A DNA stretch of 64,000 nucleotides from JAPLDA01 sp043783155 (GTDB taxonomy: Bacteria; Bacteroidota; Bacteroidia; AKYH767-A; 2013-40CM-41-45): NCBI GenBank assembly GCA_043783155.1, contig JAYVZS010000065.1, positions 7,735 to 71,734 of the forward strand. Direction: 5' to 3'. Below the pieces are notes generated by a model. The model ran no database searches. It worked only from the letters and a program-made list of their open reading frames with translations, and had not been told where the DNA came from. Positions within the stretch are counted from its first letter, which is position 1, and each line of letters opens with the position of its first letter. Shown here piece by piece: positions 9,690 through 17,438 of the stretch. The position numbers and the translations under genes were made by a program.

Positions 9690-9980
9690 TGTCTCAGTCC
9701 GAAATCTTCCTGACTTAAAACATCTTTACATGAAAGGTACAGATTGAGGCATAGAATAAGAACAAAGAGAAAGATCGTCCCTATGGGACTTTAGATTTCC
9801 CTATTTTGTTCTTTACCAAAAGGGCGTCCTTACAGGACTTAATAAGACAGAATAGCTCCGTAGGAGCGTCCCTTTGGTAATCAATAGAAATACATAAACA
9901 CAAGTCCCGTAGGGACGGTCTTTTGTTTTTAGTAGCTGGAAAGCGAGTGAGAACAACATGGAGATTTCAAACTGAGACAC
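9689..9980. mobile_element. MITE-like element with GTGTCTCAG termini and internal palindromes
   Basis: The ends form an inverted repeat: GTGTCTCAGTCCGAAATC on the left and the complement of GATTTCAAACTGAGACAC on the right. The flanks AACCTGGTA (9680-9688) and AACCCGGAA (9981-9989) match at 7 of 9 positions, like an old target duplication. No transposase is encoded. The interior (about 9770-9935) holds several degenerate palindromes of the type CGTCCCTATGGGACTT, GCGTCCTTACAGGACTTA, CTCCGTAGGAGCGTCC and AGTCCCGTAGGGACGG. A shorter element with similar termini is at 20497-20626. Confidence 0.65.
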
Positions 9981-10056
9981 AACCCGGAACCCTGTTATTT
10001 TGTCCTCCGGATTTATTTTCATAGTTTTAATTTCCAAAACGCAAAAATACCCGGCA

Positions 10057-10878
10057 TTGAAAAAACTGTACTCGTTAATTTTGTTGATGTTGTCATACGC
10101 AACAACCCATGCTCAGAGTTTTCAAAACCCTTCATTGGAATCGTGGGGACCTTCTACTACATGCCCGGTAAACACAGCACCTGATAACTGGACGAATTTC
10201 TCGAACACCGGTGTCGGGCCGGACAAAGGCGATTTTCTGATTTGTCCTTCCACGATACCCACGCATGCGTCAGACGGACATGTGTACGCACGGATGCTTG
10301 CGGGAAACAATATTTCAGGAGAAGGAATGTCTCAGACCATTTCAGGTTTTTGCGTTGGCTGTGAATATACACTCACATTTGATTATGCCGGTTCTAATTT
10401 ATGGGGAGGAACGGATGATATTCGGTTTCATATTTTCAAAGATGGACTTCGGGTAGATTCAACACCCGATTTTCATTCCACAGATACTGCATGGACTACT
10501 TTCTATTATTCTTTTAATGCCACTTCTTCAACTCATACGTTTGGTTTCAGATGTTACACTGCGCATCATCCTTTCGGCGGAGGCAGCGGAGGCATTGATA
10601 ATTTTAGAATCACAAATCCGACAGGAATAAAATCTCCCGGATCAAATGCTGATGTTGATGTGTTTCCAAATCCGTTTCAGAATATTCTGACGATCAAAAC
10701 AAACCACTCTTCAGAGTATGAGATTACCTTATGTGACATGATTGGAAGGCCGGTACTGCAGCAATCATTTTCAAATAGCGTTACCTTAAATACCGAAGCA
10801 CTTGCGAAAGGAATTTATATCTACGAGGTGAAGAATAAAAACGAAGTTCTTAAAAAGGGCAAGGTTGTGAGCGACTGA
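10057..10878 (+). CDS. Secreted protein with T9SS C-terminal sorting domain
   Basis: A 273-residue exported protein. No ATG precedes the signal peptide; a TTG at 10057 gives LKKLYSLILLMLSYATTHAQ, ending in a plausible cleavage site (another TTG at 10000 would add 19 residues). The mature part (QNPSLESWGPSTTCPVN onward) resembles a jelly-roll, carbohydrate-binding-like beta sandwich, with FTLTFDYAG-type strands and GSGGIDNFRI at its end. The last 75 residues are a type A T9SS tail: VDVFPNPFQNILTI, then an IYIYEVKNKN strand. It should be exported to the surface or medium through T9SS. The exact substrate or role is unknown. The gene lies immediately after the 9689-9980 element, which may have replaced its original upstream region. 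Confidence 0.8.
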   Translation: MKKLYSLILLMLSYATTHAQSFQNPSLESWGPSTTCPVNTAPDNWTNFSNTGVGPDKGDFLICPSTIPTHASDGHVYARMLAGNNISGEGMSQTISGFCVGCEYTLTFDYAGSNLWGGTDDIRFHIFKDGLRVDSTPDFHSTDTAWTTFYYSFNATSSTHTFGFRCYTAHHPFGGGSGGIDNFRITNPTGIKSPGSNADVDVFPNPFQNILTIKTNHSSEYEITLCDMIGRPVLQQSFSNSVTLNTEALAKGIYIYEVKNKNEVLKKGKVVSD

Positions 10879-11265
10879 TATGTAACTGCCATTTGAATTT
10901 ACGTTTCAGAATGAGAAGTCTTAGGAATGAGAACAGTTAGCAGAAATTGATCTTAATCCGACAAGTGCATCACCTCTTGAAATTATTTCCCTCAGCGTGA
11001 AATAAAATAATAGTTTGGATTGAGATGTTTTTAAAAAATCGAAACGGAACCCCTACCCGTTTTTCTCCTGAATCTTCCATGAATCCATTTTGTTTACCTG
11101 ATGTATATCCCTTTTGTGACGGATGTACACCTGATGTCCACCTCAGAAAATTGCATTTCGCCAAGGTGCTGATGTAGTTTTACAGCGTTCGTTTTTGTAA
11201 CGAGTAGTGGCAACAAAAAATTAAACAATAAAAATCATTTATCAAAACACTAAATTTACAAACCC
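10879..11265. other. Intergenic region with dispersed repeat
   Basis: Separates two T9SS cargo genes. It holds the second copy of the dispersed repeat (10995-11045) and otherwise AT-rich leader sequence. No RNA gene or convincing promoter box was found. Confidence 0.5.
10995..11045 (+). repeat. Dispersed intergenic repeat, copy 2
   Basis: Matches 3319-3371 with a few substitutions (GCGTGAAATAAAATAATAGT start, AATCGAAAC end). The same orientation relative to the plus strand is kept. It lies between two cargo genes. Confidence 0.7.
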
Positions 11266-12189
11266 ATGAAAAGGCTCTTTACACTCTTAGTTATCGCTTT
11301 CACTTTAAAAGCGACACATACACAGGCTCAAACAGTTTTTAACAGCGGATTCGAGTATCTCAACTACGATGGATCCATCAGCAACTGGGGAAACGTTTAC
11401 ATACTTAATGCCGGTGATTCTATTGTTTGGGACAACCAGTCTTATGCTTCTACAAACGATGCTTATAGCGGAACAAAGGCAATGGAACTTAGCAATGCAT
11501 GGAACTTTACATCGAATACCGGCATTGCAGGACTGGCGGCGGTTGATGACGATACTGTTTTCAGTTCATGGTCATCGCTTAATTTAGTGAGTACGAATAG
11601 TACGACATTCACTCCCTTCACACCTGCCAACTTCGGTTTTTATTTTAAATATTTTCCGGTGAATAACGATTCAGCTTGTGGACGCATTACCTTATGGGAC
11701 AGTCTCGGCAATCAATTGGGAGAAGGGCTGGCAGTGATTACAGGAACCTATAACAGTTACACGCAGATCGTAGCCCCGATTGTTTACACCGCGCCCGGCG
11801 ATGTTGCATTTTACAGCATGAGCTTCACCACGTTTTTTTCTCTTGCCCCGGGTTCTCATCAGCCATCTTTTGGAACTCGTTTATTCGTTGACAACATTAC
11901 ATTTAACAACACAATCAGTGGTGGTATTGCTGGTATTAAGACGATCCTCAACAATGAACAAATTGAAGTTTATCCGAATCCTGCCCTCAATCAAATCAGT
12001 ATTAAAACGGAGATAGAAACGGAGATGCAGTTTTATGTATACAATGTATTCGGGCAGGTTTTGTTACAGGGTTTGATTGACCCGGCACAACCAACCATCT
12101 CATTGGAAAAAATAGCCAGCGGATTTTATACAATTGAGGTGAGATCGGAGCATAAAATTGGGCGACACAGTTTTGTTGTTAGCAGGTAA
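11266..12189 (+). CDS. T9SS-exported secreted protein, beta-sandwich type
   Basis: A 307-residue secreted protein with a clear signal peptide (MKRLFTLLVIAFTLKATHTQ, cleaved near AQ). The mature region is rich in aromatic and small residues and resembles putative carbohydrate-metabolism (PCMD-like) or jelly-roll domains of Bacteroidota (FNSGFEYLNYDG, TKAMELSNAWN, FYFKYFPVNNDSACGRI, TRLFVDNITF). The C-terminal 75 residues form a T9SS sorting domain (IEVYPNPALNQISI ... GFYTIEVRSE). It is related in design, not obviously in sequence, to the preceding cargo gene. No catalytic motif is visible; a binding or structural surface role is the best guess. Confidence 0.8.
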   Translation: MKRLFTLLVIAFTLKATHTQAQTVFNSGFEYLNYDGSISNWGNVYILNAGDSIVWDNQSYASTNDAYSGTKAMELSNAWNFTSNTGIAGLAAVDDDTVFSSWSSLNLVSTNSTTFTPFTPANFGFYFKYFPVNNDSACGRITLWDSLGNQLGEGLAVITGTYNSYTQIVAPIVYTAPGDVAFYSMSFTTFFSLAPGSHQPSFGTRLFVDNITFNNTISGGIAGIKTILNNEQIEVYPNPALNQISIKTEIETEMQFYVYNVFGQVLLQGLIDPAQPTISLEKIASGFYTIEVRSEHKIGRHSFVVSR

Positions 12190-12264
12190 TCCAAAACTGC
12201 ACCTCTGCGTGAAACATTTTACCAAATGCGAGTTGGATGAGTATTGTTGTGGTTACTCCTGAAT

Positions 12265-12876
12265 TTATTCTGTTACAACGATCAATGCATAAATTGCTCC
12301 CGGTAACCAAAAGAGTAAAGTCAGCAACAGGCAAATCCAGAATTTATCCACGATACCAAATTTTAATGCGACACCAATCGGCGGAATCAGAATACAGAAA
12401 AGAATAATGACCCAAAAAGGCGCGCTGCTTGAATTGCGGTTGGCTTCATCCGATGTTTCATCCGCGGAAGTTGAATAAGGGACGAATGTATATTCTTCTG
12501 TTATCTTTTCGGGTTTTACATAATTTGAATTCGTACCCGCATAATAATTTATAGCAGCAGGAACATTTTGTTTTTTCTTTTTTTCGGAAACAGGAGCAGG
12601 TACCGGAATCTCGTTTGACGTGGTGAATACGTTATTTTCCTGGCGGGAACTTTTAACATCTTTATGAATTGTTCCCGCTGCCGTTTTAACCGGAGGAAGA
12701 GAAGATAATTTCTCCCTCACCTTCGGTTGAACAGGTTTGCTGGAACCAAGATCAACAAAATAGCCGCTGCGGTAATGTCGTTTCGTAATAGAGATGTCAG
12801 CTAACCGCGCACAGGATGAAAACATCAGGCATCCCGCAACTAATAAAATCGAATAATAAGTAGTTTTTATTTTCAT
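12265..12876 (-). CDS. Lipoprotein with C-terminal YqaE/Pmp3-like membrane domain
   Basis: A 203-residue protein. The N-terminus is a lipoprotein signal with lipobox-like FSSC (Cys22). A low-complexity Lys/Pro/Ser-rich linker of about 100 residues follows. The last 55 residues match the YqaE/Pmp3 family: two membrane segments with the signature ILFCILIPPIGVALKFG and LPGAIYALIV. YqaE/Pmp3 proteins are usually stand-alone peptides of 50-60 residues, in other organisms linked to stress and membrane potential. The fusion to a lipoprotein N-terminus means the protein could span from a lipidated periplasmic N-terminus to an inner-membrane hairpin. The function is not known. Confidence 0.8.
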   Translation of the reverse strand: MKIKTTYYSILLVAGCLMFSSCARLADISITKRHYRSGYFVDLGSSKPVQPKVREKLSSLPPVKTAAGTIHKDVKSSRQENNVFTTSNEIPVPAPVSEKKKKQNVPAAINYYAGTNSNYVKPEKITEEYTFVPYSTSADETSDEANRNSSSAPFWVIILFCILIPPIGVALKFGIVDKFWICLLLTLLFWLPGAIYALIVVTE

Positions 12877-12940
12877 GTTAGATTTTTTTTGTTAGAAACG
12901 GTATATAATATAGTTGAAAAAATTAGTGTAGCGCCTGGTT

Positions 12941-13014
12941 CTTAGTGAACCTTAGTGTTCTTAGTGTCTCAGTGGTTATTCTTTCTTTACCACTGAGACA
13001 CTAAGAACTCTAAG
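12941..13014. repeat. CTTAGTG-type dispersed inverted repeat, copy 1
   Basis: A left arm CTTAGTGTTCTTAGTGTCTC continuing to AGTGGTTA and a right arm TACCACTGAGACACTAAGAA are almost perfectly complementary across an 8-base T/C loop, giving a hairpin of about 27 base pairs at 12951-13014. A third unit CTTAGTGAAC precedes it. It lies about 130 bases past the stop of the 13146-13736 gene and could end its transcript. A relative is at 36403-36483. Confidence 0.75.
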
Positions 13015-13145
13015 AGAGTCTCTGATTCTGAATGTAAAATATTTTAATAAAACACCGAATATTTTTTAGTCATTTAAAGAGTGAGCATTTTAATTTCAGA
13101 TAATCTTGTATACAGGAGTTAAAATTTATCGCAGACAAAACCGTT

Positions 13146-13736
13146 TCAAAACTCAATTCCCAATCCTAAAATAAACTGATCAGGTGTTTGGAAGGTAGCA
13201 GTTGAAGAGGTCGATCCGTTGTTTTTAATTCCTTGGTAACTCGCTGTCAGGTTCAGTATTCCCAATTTGGCATTCGCTCCGATGCGATAACCCAACCCAC
13301 CTTTGGTAAGTTCAATTTGATTACCGTTAAAATCCTTCGTTTCAAAAAGTAGATAATTGTAAACAGGACCTCCTTCCACACTAAGCGCAGGAAAGAGATT
13401 GAATCCAAACAAAACAGGAATCAATAATTTCCCGGCATGAAAAGTTACATCTTGATCTACTTCGTTGGCGCGATATGAAAGGGTTCCTCCCTGGTAATCC
13501 AGCAATAATTTTGGTTTCACGTAAAGAGGGCCGATAGGTAAACGCATAAATATGCCTGCTTCATAACCGAAGATTCCGCTTCCATTTATAGCATTTGTAA
13601 ATTCATTCCTGATGTCTGTAATTTTTACAGAGGAGGTTGTAACGGCAACCTCAAAACCTCCTGAAGCCTGTGCTGTTAAATGTGAGGAGATGAATAAGCA
13701 CACAGCGACAATCGAAATCCTGATGGATGTTTTCAT
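13146..13736 (-). CDS. Outer-membrane beta-barrel protein
   Basis: A 196-residue protein with a signal peptide (MKTSIRISIVAVCLFISSHL, cleavage after TAQA) and alternating beta strands rich in Gly and aromatics (GFEVAVTTSSVKI, LYVKPKLLLDYQGG, GYRIGANAKLGILNLTASYQ). It ends in Phe after QFILGLGIEF, the usual outer-membrane insertion signal. Size and pattern fit the small OMP_b-brl families common in Bacteroidota. No enzymatic motif is seen. The role is probably structural or transport related; it is transcribed alone. Confidence 0.8.
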   Translation of the reverse strand: MKTSIRISIVAVCLFISSHLTAQASGGFEVAVTTSSVKITDIRNEFTNAINGSGIFGYEAGIFMRLPIGPLYVKPKLLLDYQGGTLSYRANEVDQDVTFHAGKLLIPVLFGFNLFPALSVEGGPVYNYLLFETKDFNGNQIELTKGGLGYRIGANAKLGILNLTASYQGIKNNGSTSSTATFQTPDQFILGLGIEF

Positions 13737-14129
13737 GATAATTTATTTTTATCCATATTACTTCTAAAATGATTCCAATTGAAAATCATGCTTAAACGAA
13801 CAAATTACAATTGATGAGTGTAAAAAATTCCCCATTTTGTTGATTTTTTTTTCGCAATGCTTTTAATTTCAGTGGAACGATAATTTAAGTGCAAAGGTGG
13901 TGGTTGGTGAGGATAGATATGTTATAAAATTAAAGTTATAAGTTACATGATTTACTGTTTTTTCATAACAGGTGCAGTTCAGGAAATGTGTGAATCATGT
14001 AATCTATTTAGGAAATTGTATAACATTTTTCATTCTAAAGACATTCACTTTTACAGTAAAAATAAGTTGTGATGCACGATGCGTCACATAATTATCTGAA
14101 GGAATAGATGTGTCTCAAAATACCAATAG
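13737..14129. other. Divergent intergenic region, no gene seen
   Basis: AT-rich region between divergently transcribed genes. It must contain both promoters, but I see no clear TAnnTTTG box and no repeats. Confidence 0.4.
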
Positions 14130-14756
14130 ATGAAAAAAGTTTTTGTGCTTCTGTTTTTATATCTTTTAATAACGTCCATTGTATCTGCACAGGTGGGAGA
14201 AAAGAGTCCGATCGTCCGGTTCCTTGCAAAAAGAGGTTATACATTTCCAGTGTTAGCCGATAAAAAAATTAGTTTGGATACTCTGAAAAAATGGCCTGAC
14301 ACGCTTTACTACAATACGGTTTATAAAGCCAAACTATTAGGATCTCCCACCATTCCGATTTCATTCAGCCGAATTGAATACATCAATGGCAGTTACGAGG
14401 TAAGCCCGACAATCAGCATTGGCTATGGTTATACTTGGTTTACCGGAGATTTTATTTTCAATGAGAATGATAAAATCACTGTTGATCCTTCGTTTTTCTT
14501 TGGAGTAATATCAGATGTGGCCCTCCAAAATAATTTCAGTTTTAAAAAATTGACGGGATTTTTTACAGGAGGATTTATCGGTTTTGGAAATTTCTCTTTG
14601 TTCGCGGGATATGATTTTATCAGCAGTTCCGCTGCTATTGGCCTGGGTGGAAGAATTGATTTATATACGGTTTCTCAAACGGCCCTTCATCCAATTGGAA
14701 AGGTGTATGAGGAAAGAAGGCATAAGAAAATTGCTACTCCAATTGAGAATGAATAA
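14130..14756 (+). CDS. Putative outer-membrane protein, function unknown
   Basis: A 208-residue protein with signal peptide MKKVFVLLFLYLLITSIVSA cleaved near QVG. The mature N-terminus holds a short helical stretch (IVRFLAKRGYTFPVLADKK). The rest looks like strands of a small barrel with Gly and Phe repeats (TISIGYGYTWFTGDFIF, GFFTGGFIGFGNFSLFAGYD, AIGLGGRIDLYTV). It ends in a charged tail (EERRHKKIATPIENE) rather than an aromatic residue, which is atypical for a barrel. No family is recognised. Confidence 0.65.
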   Translation: MKKVFVLLFLYLLITSIVSAQVGEKSPIVRFLAKRGYTFPVLADKKISLDTLKKWPDTLYYNTVYKAKLLGSPTIPISFSRIEYINGSYEVSPTISIGYGYTWFTGDFIFNENDKITVDPSFFFGVISDVALQNNFSFKKLTGFFTGGFIGFGNFSLFAGYDFISSSAAIGLGGRIDLYTVSQTALHPIGKVYEERRHKKIATPIENE

Positions 14757-14855
14757 AATGGGAATTGTTGAGGGCTGAATCCAACGTGTTATCTGCGTAA
14801 AATTAGTTGGATGAAGAGATAGGTTTCTGATAAAACAAGTTAAAATAAAACGGAT

Positions 14856-14936
14856 ATGACAATGGCATGGTGGGGTGGTTTAGCAATTGCAGTTTTGATA
14901 GTTGGCTTGCTATACAAGTTGCGTAAGACGAAATAA
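14856..14936 (+). CDS. Candidate 26-residue single-span membrane peptide
   Basis: The frame reads MTMAWWGGLAIAVLIVGLLY followed by KLRKTK and TAA: one hydrophobic helix then a positively charged tail, as in bacterial small membrane proteins with the C-terminus in the cytoplasm. It lies alone in a 342-base gap. The ribosome-binding site is weak (AACGGAT), and size alone allows chance occurrence. Confidence 0.4.
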   Translation: MTMAWWGGLAIAVLIVGLLYKLRKTK

Positions 14937-15098
14937 AAGTTGGTTGATATTGGTAATTGAAATTCCGGTACTGTCAGGTGTTTCATCCGATAGAGCTCAA
15001 TTATAATGACGCGTAATTCAACGGGCGACTGCATCGCTTCGTCACCCTCAATCTAACATCCAATTTTCAGCTCCCATTTTAATTTCTACTTTTAACGG

Positions 15099-16970
15099 AT
15101 GAAATTTATTACCGTTATTCTCTTCTGCCTCGTTGTATTCAACTCATGCAACCAGGATCCATCACACCATCAGCAATCAAACGAACAAACCATGCACGTA
15201 ACCGATCCACATTCTTTCGCGAAACCAGATGAAGTTGTTGTAAAACATCTTGCACTTGACATCACCGTCGACTTCGATAAAAAAATTGTTTCAGGTAAAG
15301 CCACCTGCGAAATTCAAAACAAACAGAAAGCCGGGCAGGTTATTTTTGATACGCGCGGTCTTACCATCGAAAAAGTAATGCTCGACGACAAGGAAACTAC
15401 AACGTTTAAGTTGGGAGAGGAAGTAAAATTCATTGGACAATCCTTAACTGTAAACTGTAAACCGGAAACAAAAAGTATCTCCATCTATTATTCAACAAGT
15501 CGGGATGCTGCTGCTTTACAATGGCTGACGAAAGAACAGACAGCGGGAAAAAAGTTCCCGTTCTTTTTCACGCAATCGGAAGCAATACTGGCGCGCACAT
15601 GGGTTCCGATCCAGGATAGTCCCGGAATTCGTTTCACTTATTCCGCGACCGTTCATGTTCCGAAAGGGTTGATGGCTGCGATGAGTGCGGGAAATCCGCA
15701 GGAAAAAAATGCTGCTGGAGTGTATCACTTCGACATGCCGCAACCGATTCCTGCTTACTTACTTGCGCTCGCTGTTGGTGATTTTGTTTTCAAATCAATC
15801 GGTAAACGAAGCGGGGTGTATGCTGAACCTGTTACCATTGATAAGTCAGTCTATGAATTCGCGGATCTTGAAAAAATGATTGACACTGCGGAAAAATTAT
15901 ACGGACCGTATGAATGGGGACGTTATGATCTCATTGTTCTTCCGCCAAGTTTTCCTTTTGGTGGAATGGAAAATCCACGACTTACTTTTTGCACACCGAC
16001 TATTCTCGCCGGCGATCGCTCGCTCGTAAGTTTAGTTGCGCATGAACTTGCTCACTCCTGGAGCGGTAACTTGGTGACGAATGCGACATGGAACGACTTC
16101 TGGATGAATGAGGGCTTCACTGTTTATTTTGAAAACCGGATCATGGAAGCACTCTATGGAAAATCGTTTGCCGACATGCAGGCATTGTTAGGATTGGAGG
16201 ATCTGAAAGAAACAATGGGTGAACTGGGTGATACCAGCGAAGACACGCACCTCAAATTAAATCTTGCTGGTCGGGATCCTGATGACGGAATGAACGATGT
16301 GGCATACGAGAAAGGACATTTTCTTTTGTTGCTGATTGAACAAACTGTTGGAAGAGTTAGGTTCGATGCCTTCTTGAAAAATTATTTCCAGAAACATAAA
16401 TTTCAAACCATCACCACCGAACAGTTTTTAGCGGAATACAAAAGTGAGTTGGTGAAAGACGACAGTGCAGAAGCAAAAAAGATTGACATTGAAAAATGGA
16501 TTTACGAGCCGGGCATTCCTGAAAATTGTCCGAAGATAGTTTCAGAACGTTTCAATGCAGTTGATTCAATAGTGGAAGAGTGGAAGAAAGGGACTGCCGT
16601 GAAAAATCTGAACACGAAAAATTTTGAAAGCAATGAATGGCAGCGGTTCATCAGAAAATTACCGGAGAACATGACGTCTTCAAAAATGAAAGAGCTTGAT
16701 GACGCGTATCATTTTACCATTTCCGGTAATTCAGAAATCCTCGGAGTGTGGCTGGAACACGTCATCAACAGCAAGTACGAGGCCGGTTATCCTGCATTGG
16801 AAATTTTTTTAGAAAACGTTGGTAGAAGAAAATTCTGCAAACCGCTCTACGCAGATCTTGCAAAAACACCTGACGGACTCATACTTGCAAAAAAAATCTA
16901 CACCAAAGCCCGGATGAATTATCACAGTATTACTCAAGGTACCATTGATGAGATATTGGGGTGGAAATAA
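15099..16970 (+). CDS. M1-family zinc aminopeptidase, leukotriene A4 hydrolase-like lipoprotein
   Basis: A 623-residue exported peptidase that removes N-terminal residues from peptides. The signal peptide ends in a lipobox (LVVFNSC, Cys17), so it should be lipid-anchored. The N-terminal beta saddle (about 40-230) is followed by the M1 catalytic domain: GGMENPRLTF (about 287-296) that binds the peptide amino group, then HELAHSW (about 315) with downstream NEGFTVYFE providing the second zinc ligand Glu. The C-terminal helical domain (about 480-623) matches the LTA4H-type arrangement. All key residues are present. It appears to be a single-gene unit, probably used to feed on peptides in the periplasm or at the cell surface. 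Confidence 0.95.
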   Translation: MKFITVILFCLVVFNSCNQDPSHHQQSNEQTMHVTDPHSFAKPDEVVVKHLALDITVDFDKKIVSGKATCEIQNKQKAGQVIFDTRGLTIEKVMLDDKETTTFKLGEEVKFIGQSLTVNCKPETKSISIYYSTSRDAAALQWLTKEQTAGKKFPFFFTQSEAILARTWVPIQDSPGIRFTYSATVHVPKGLMAAMSAGNPQEKNAAGVYHFDMPQPIPAYLLALAVGDFVFKSIGKRSGVYAEPVTIDKSVYEFADLEKMIDTAEKLYGPYEWGRYDLIVLPPSFPFGGMENPRLTFCTPTILAGDRSLVSLVAHELAHSWSGNLVTNATWNDFWMNEGFTVYFENRIMEALYGKSFADMQALLGLEDLKETMGELGDTSEDTHLKLNLAGRDPDDGMNDVAYEKGHFLLLLIEQTVGRVRFDAFLKNYFQKHKFQTITTEQFLAEYKSELVKDDSAEAKKIDIEKWIYEPGIPENCPKIVSERFNAVDSIVEEWKKGTAVKNLNTKNFESNEWQRFIRKLPENMTSSKMKELDDAYHFTISGNSEILGVWLEHVINSKYEAGYPALEIFLENVGRRKFCKPLYADLAKTPDGLILAKKIYTKARMNYHSITQGTIDEILGWK

Positions 16971-17438
16971 GTCAGTAAAATTTTTTATCTGATCCCTCGT
17001 CTTCTGGACTCTTTATCCAACCATTCAGTCATTTTACCTTTATAATTTTTTAAATACTATTTCACTACTGTCCGACAAAAAAGATACTCACCTCTTGAAA
17101 CATCTATCGATAGCAGGGATTAGCCCCTCTCCCTCAGAGAGGGGTTGGGATGAGGTCAATAAGGCAGAAACCAATGGTGACGGCATATTCAAAGCGACAA
17201 AAAATATTCCCCGGACAATAGTGATAAATTTTAATGTCATACTATTAAAACACGGGATCAGAAGAATAGTACGCTAACCGTTTTGAGAGCTCTTAAAAAA
17301 ACTTTACAATAAAGATTCTCTCCATGAACCAAAGCGTCAATCGCTTTGAGAACTTTGTAGTTTCTTCTTTGCGTCCTTTGTGGTAAAGACCTTAATTGTA
17401 CTTCACGAAAAACCTCAGCCTTCGAAGCAAACTAAGCA
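16971..17438. other. Intergenic region with MITE copy and dispersed repeat
   Basis: Between the convergent M1 peptidase and dnaG genes. It carries a miniature element (17063-17223) and, at about 17370-17395, a motif TTCTTTGCGTCCTTTGTGGT of a kind often scattered in intergenic DNA. No gene is supported. Confidence 0.6.
17063..17223. mobile_element. MITE-like element A, copy 1
   Basis: A 161-base element with ends CACTACTGTCCGAC and the inverse of CCGGACAATAGTG (an inverted repeat of about 12 bases). It is nearly identical over its whole length to 20762-20920 in the same orientation. It encodes no transposase. The interior contains a palindrome of the type CCCCTCTCCCTCAGAGAGGG followed by TTGGGATGAGG. 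The short size, terminal repeats and a second copy indicate a non-autonomous transposable element. Confidence 0.8.

Noticed and set aside
9770..9935. Array of short palindromic repeats that could be mistaken for CRISPR
   Set aside because: The units vary in sequence and orientation, spacing is irregular, there are no uniform spacers, and no cas genes are nearby.
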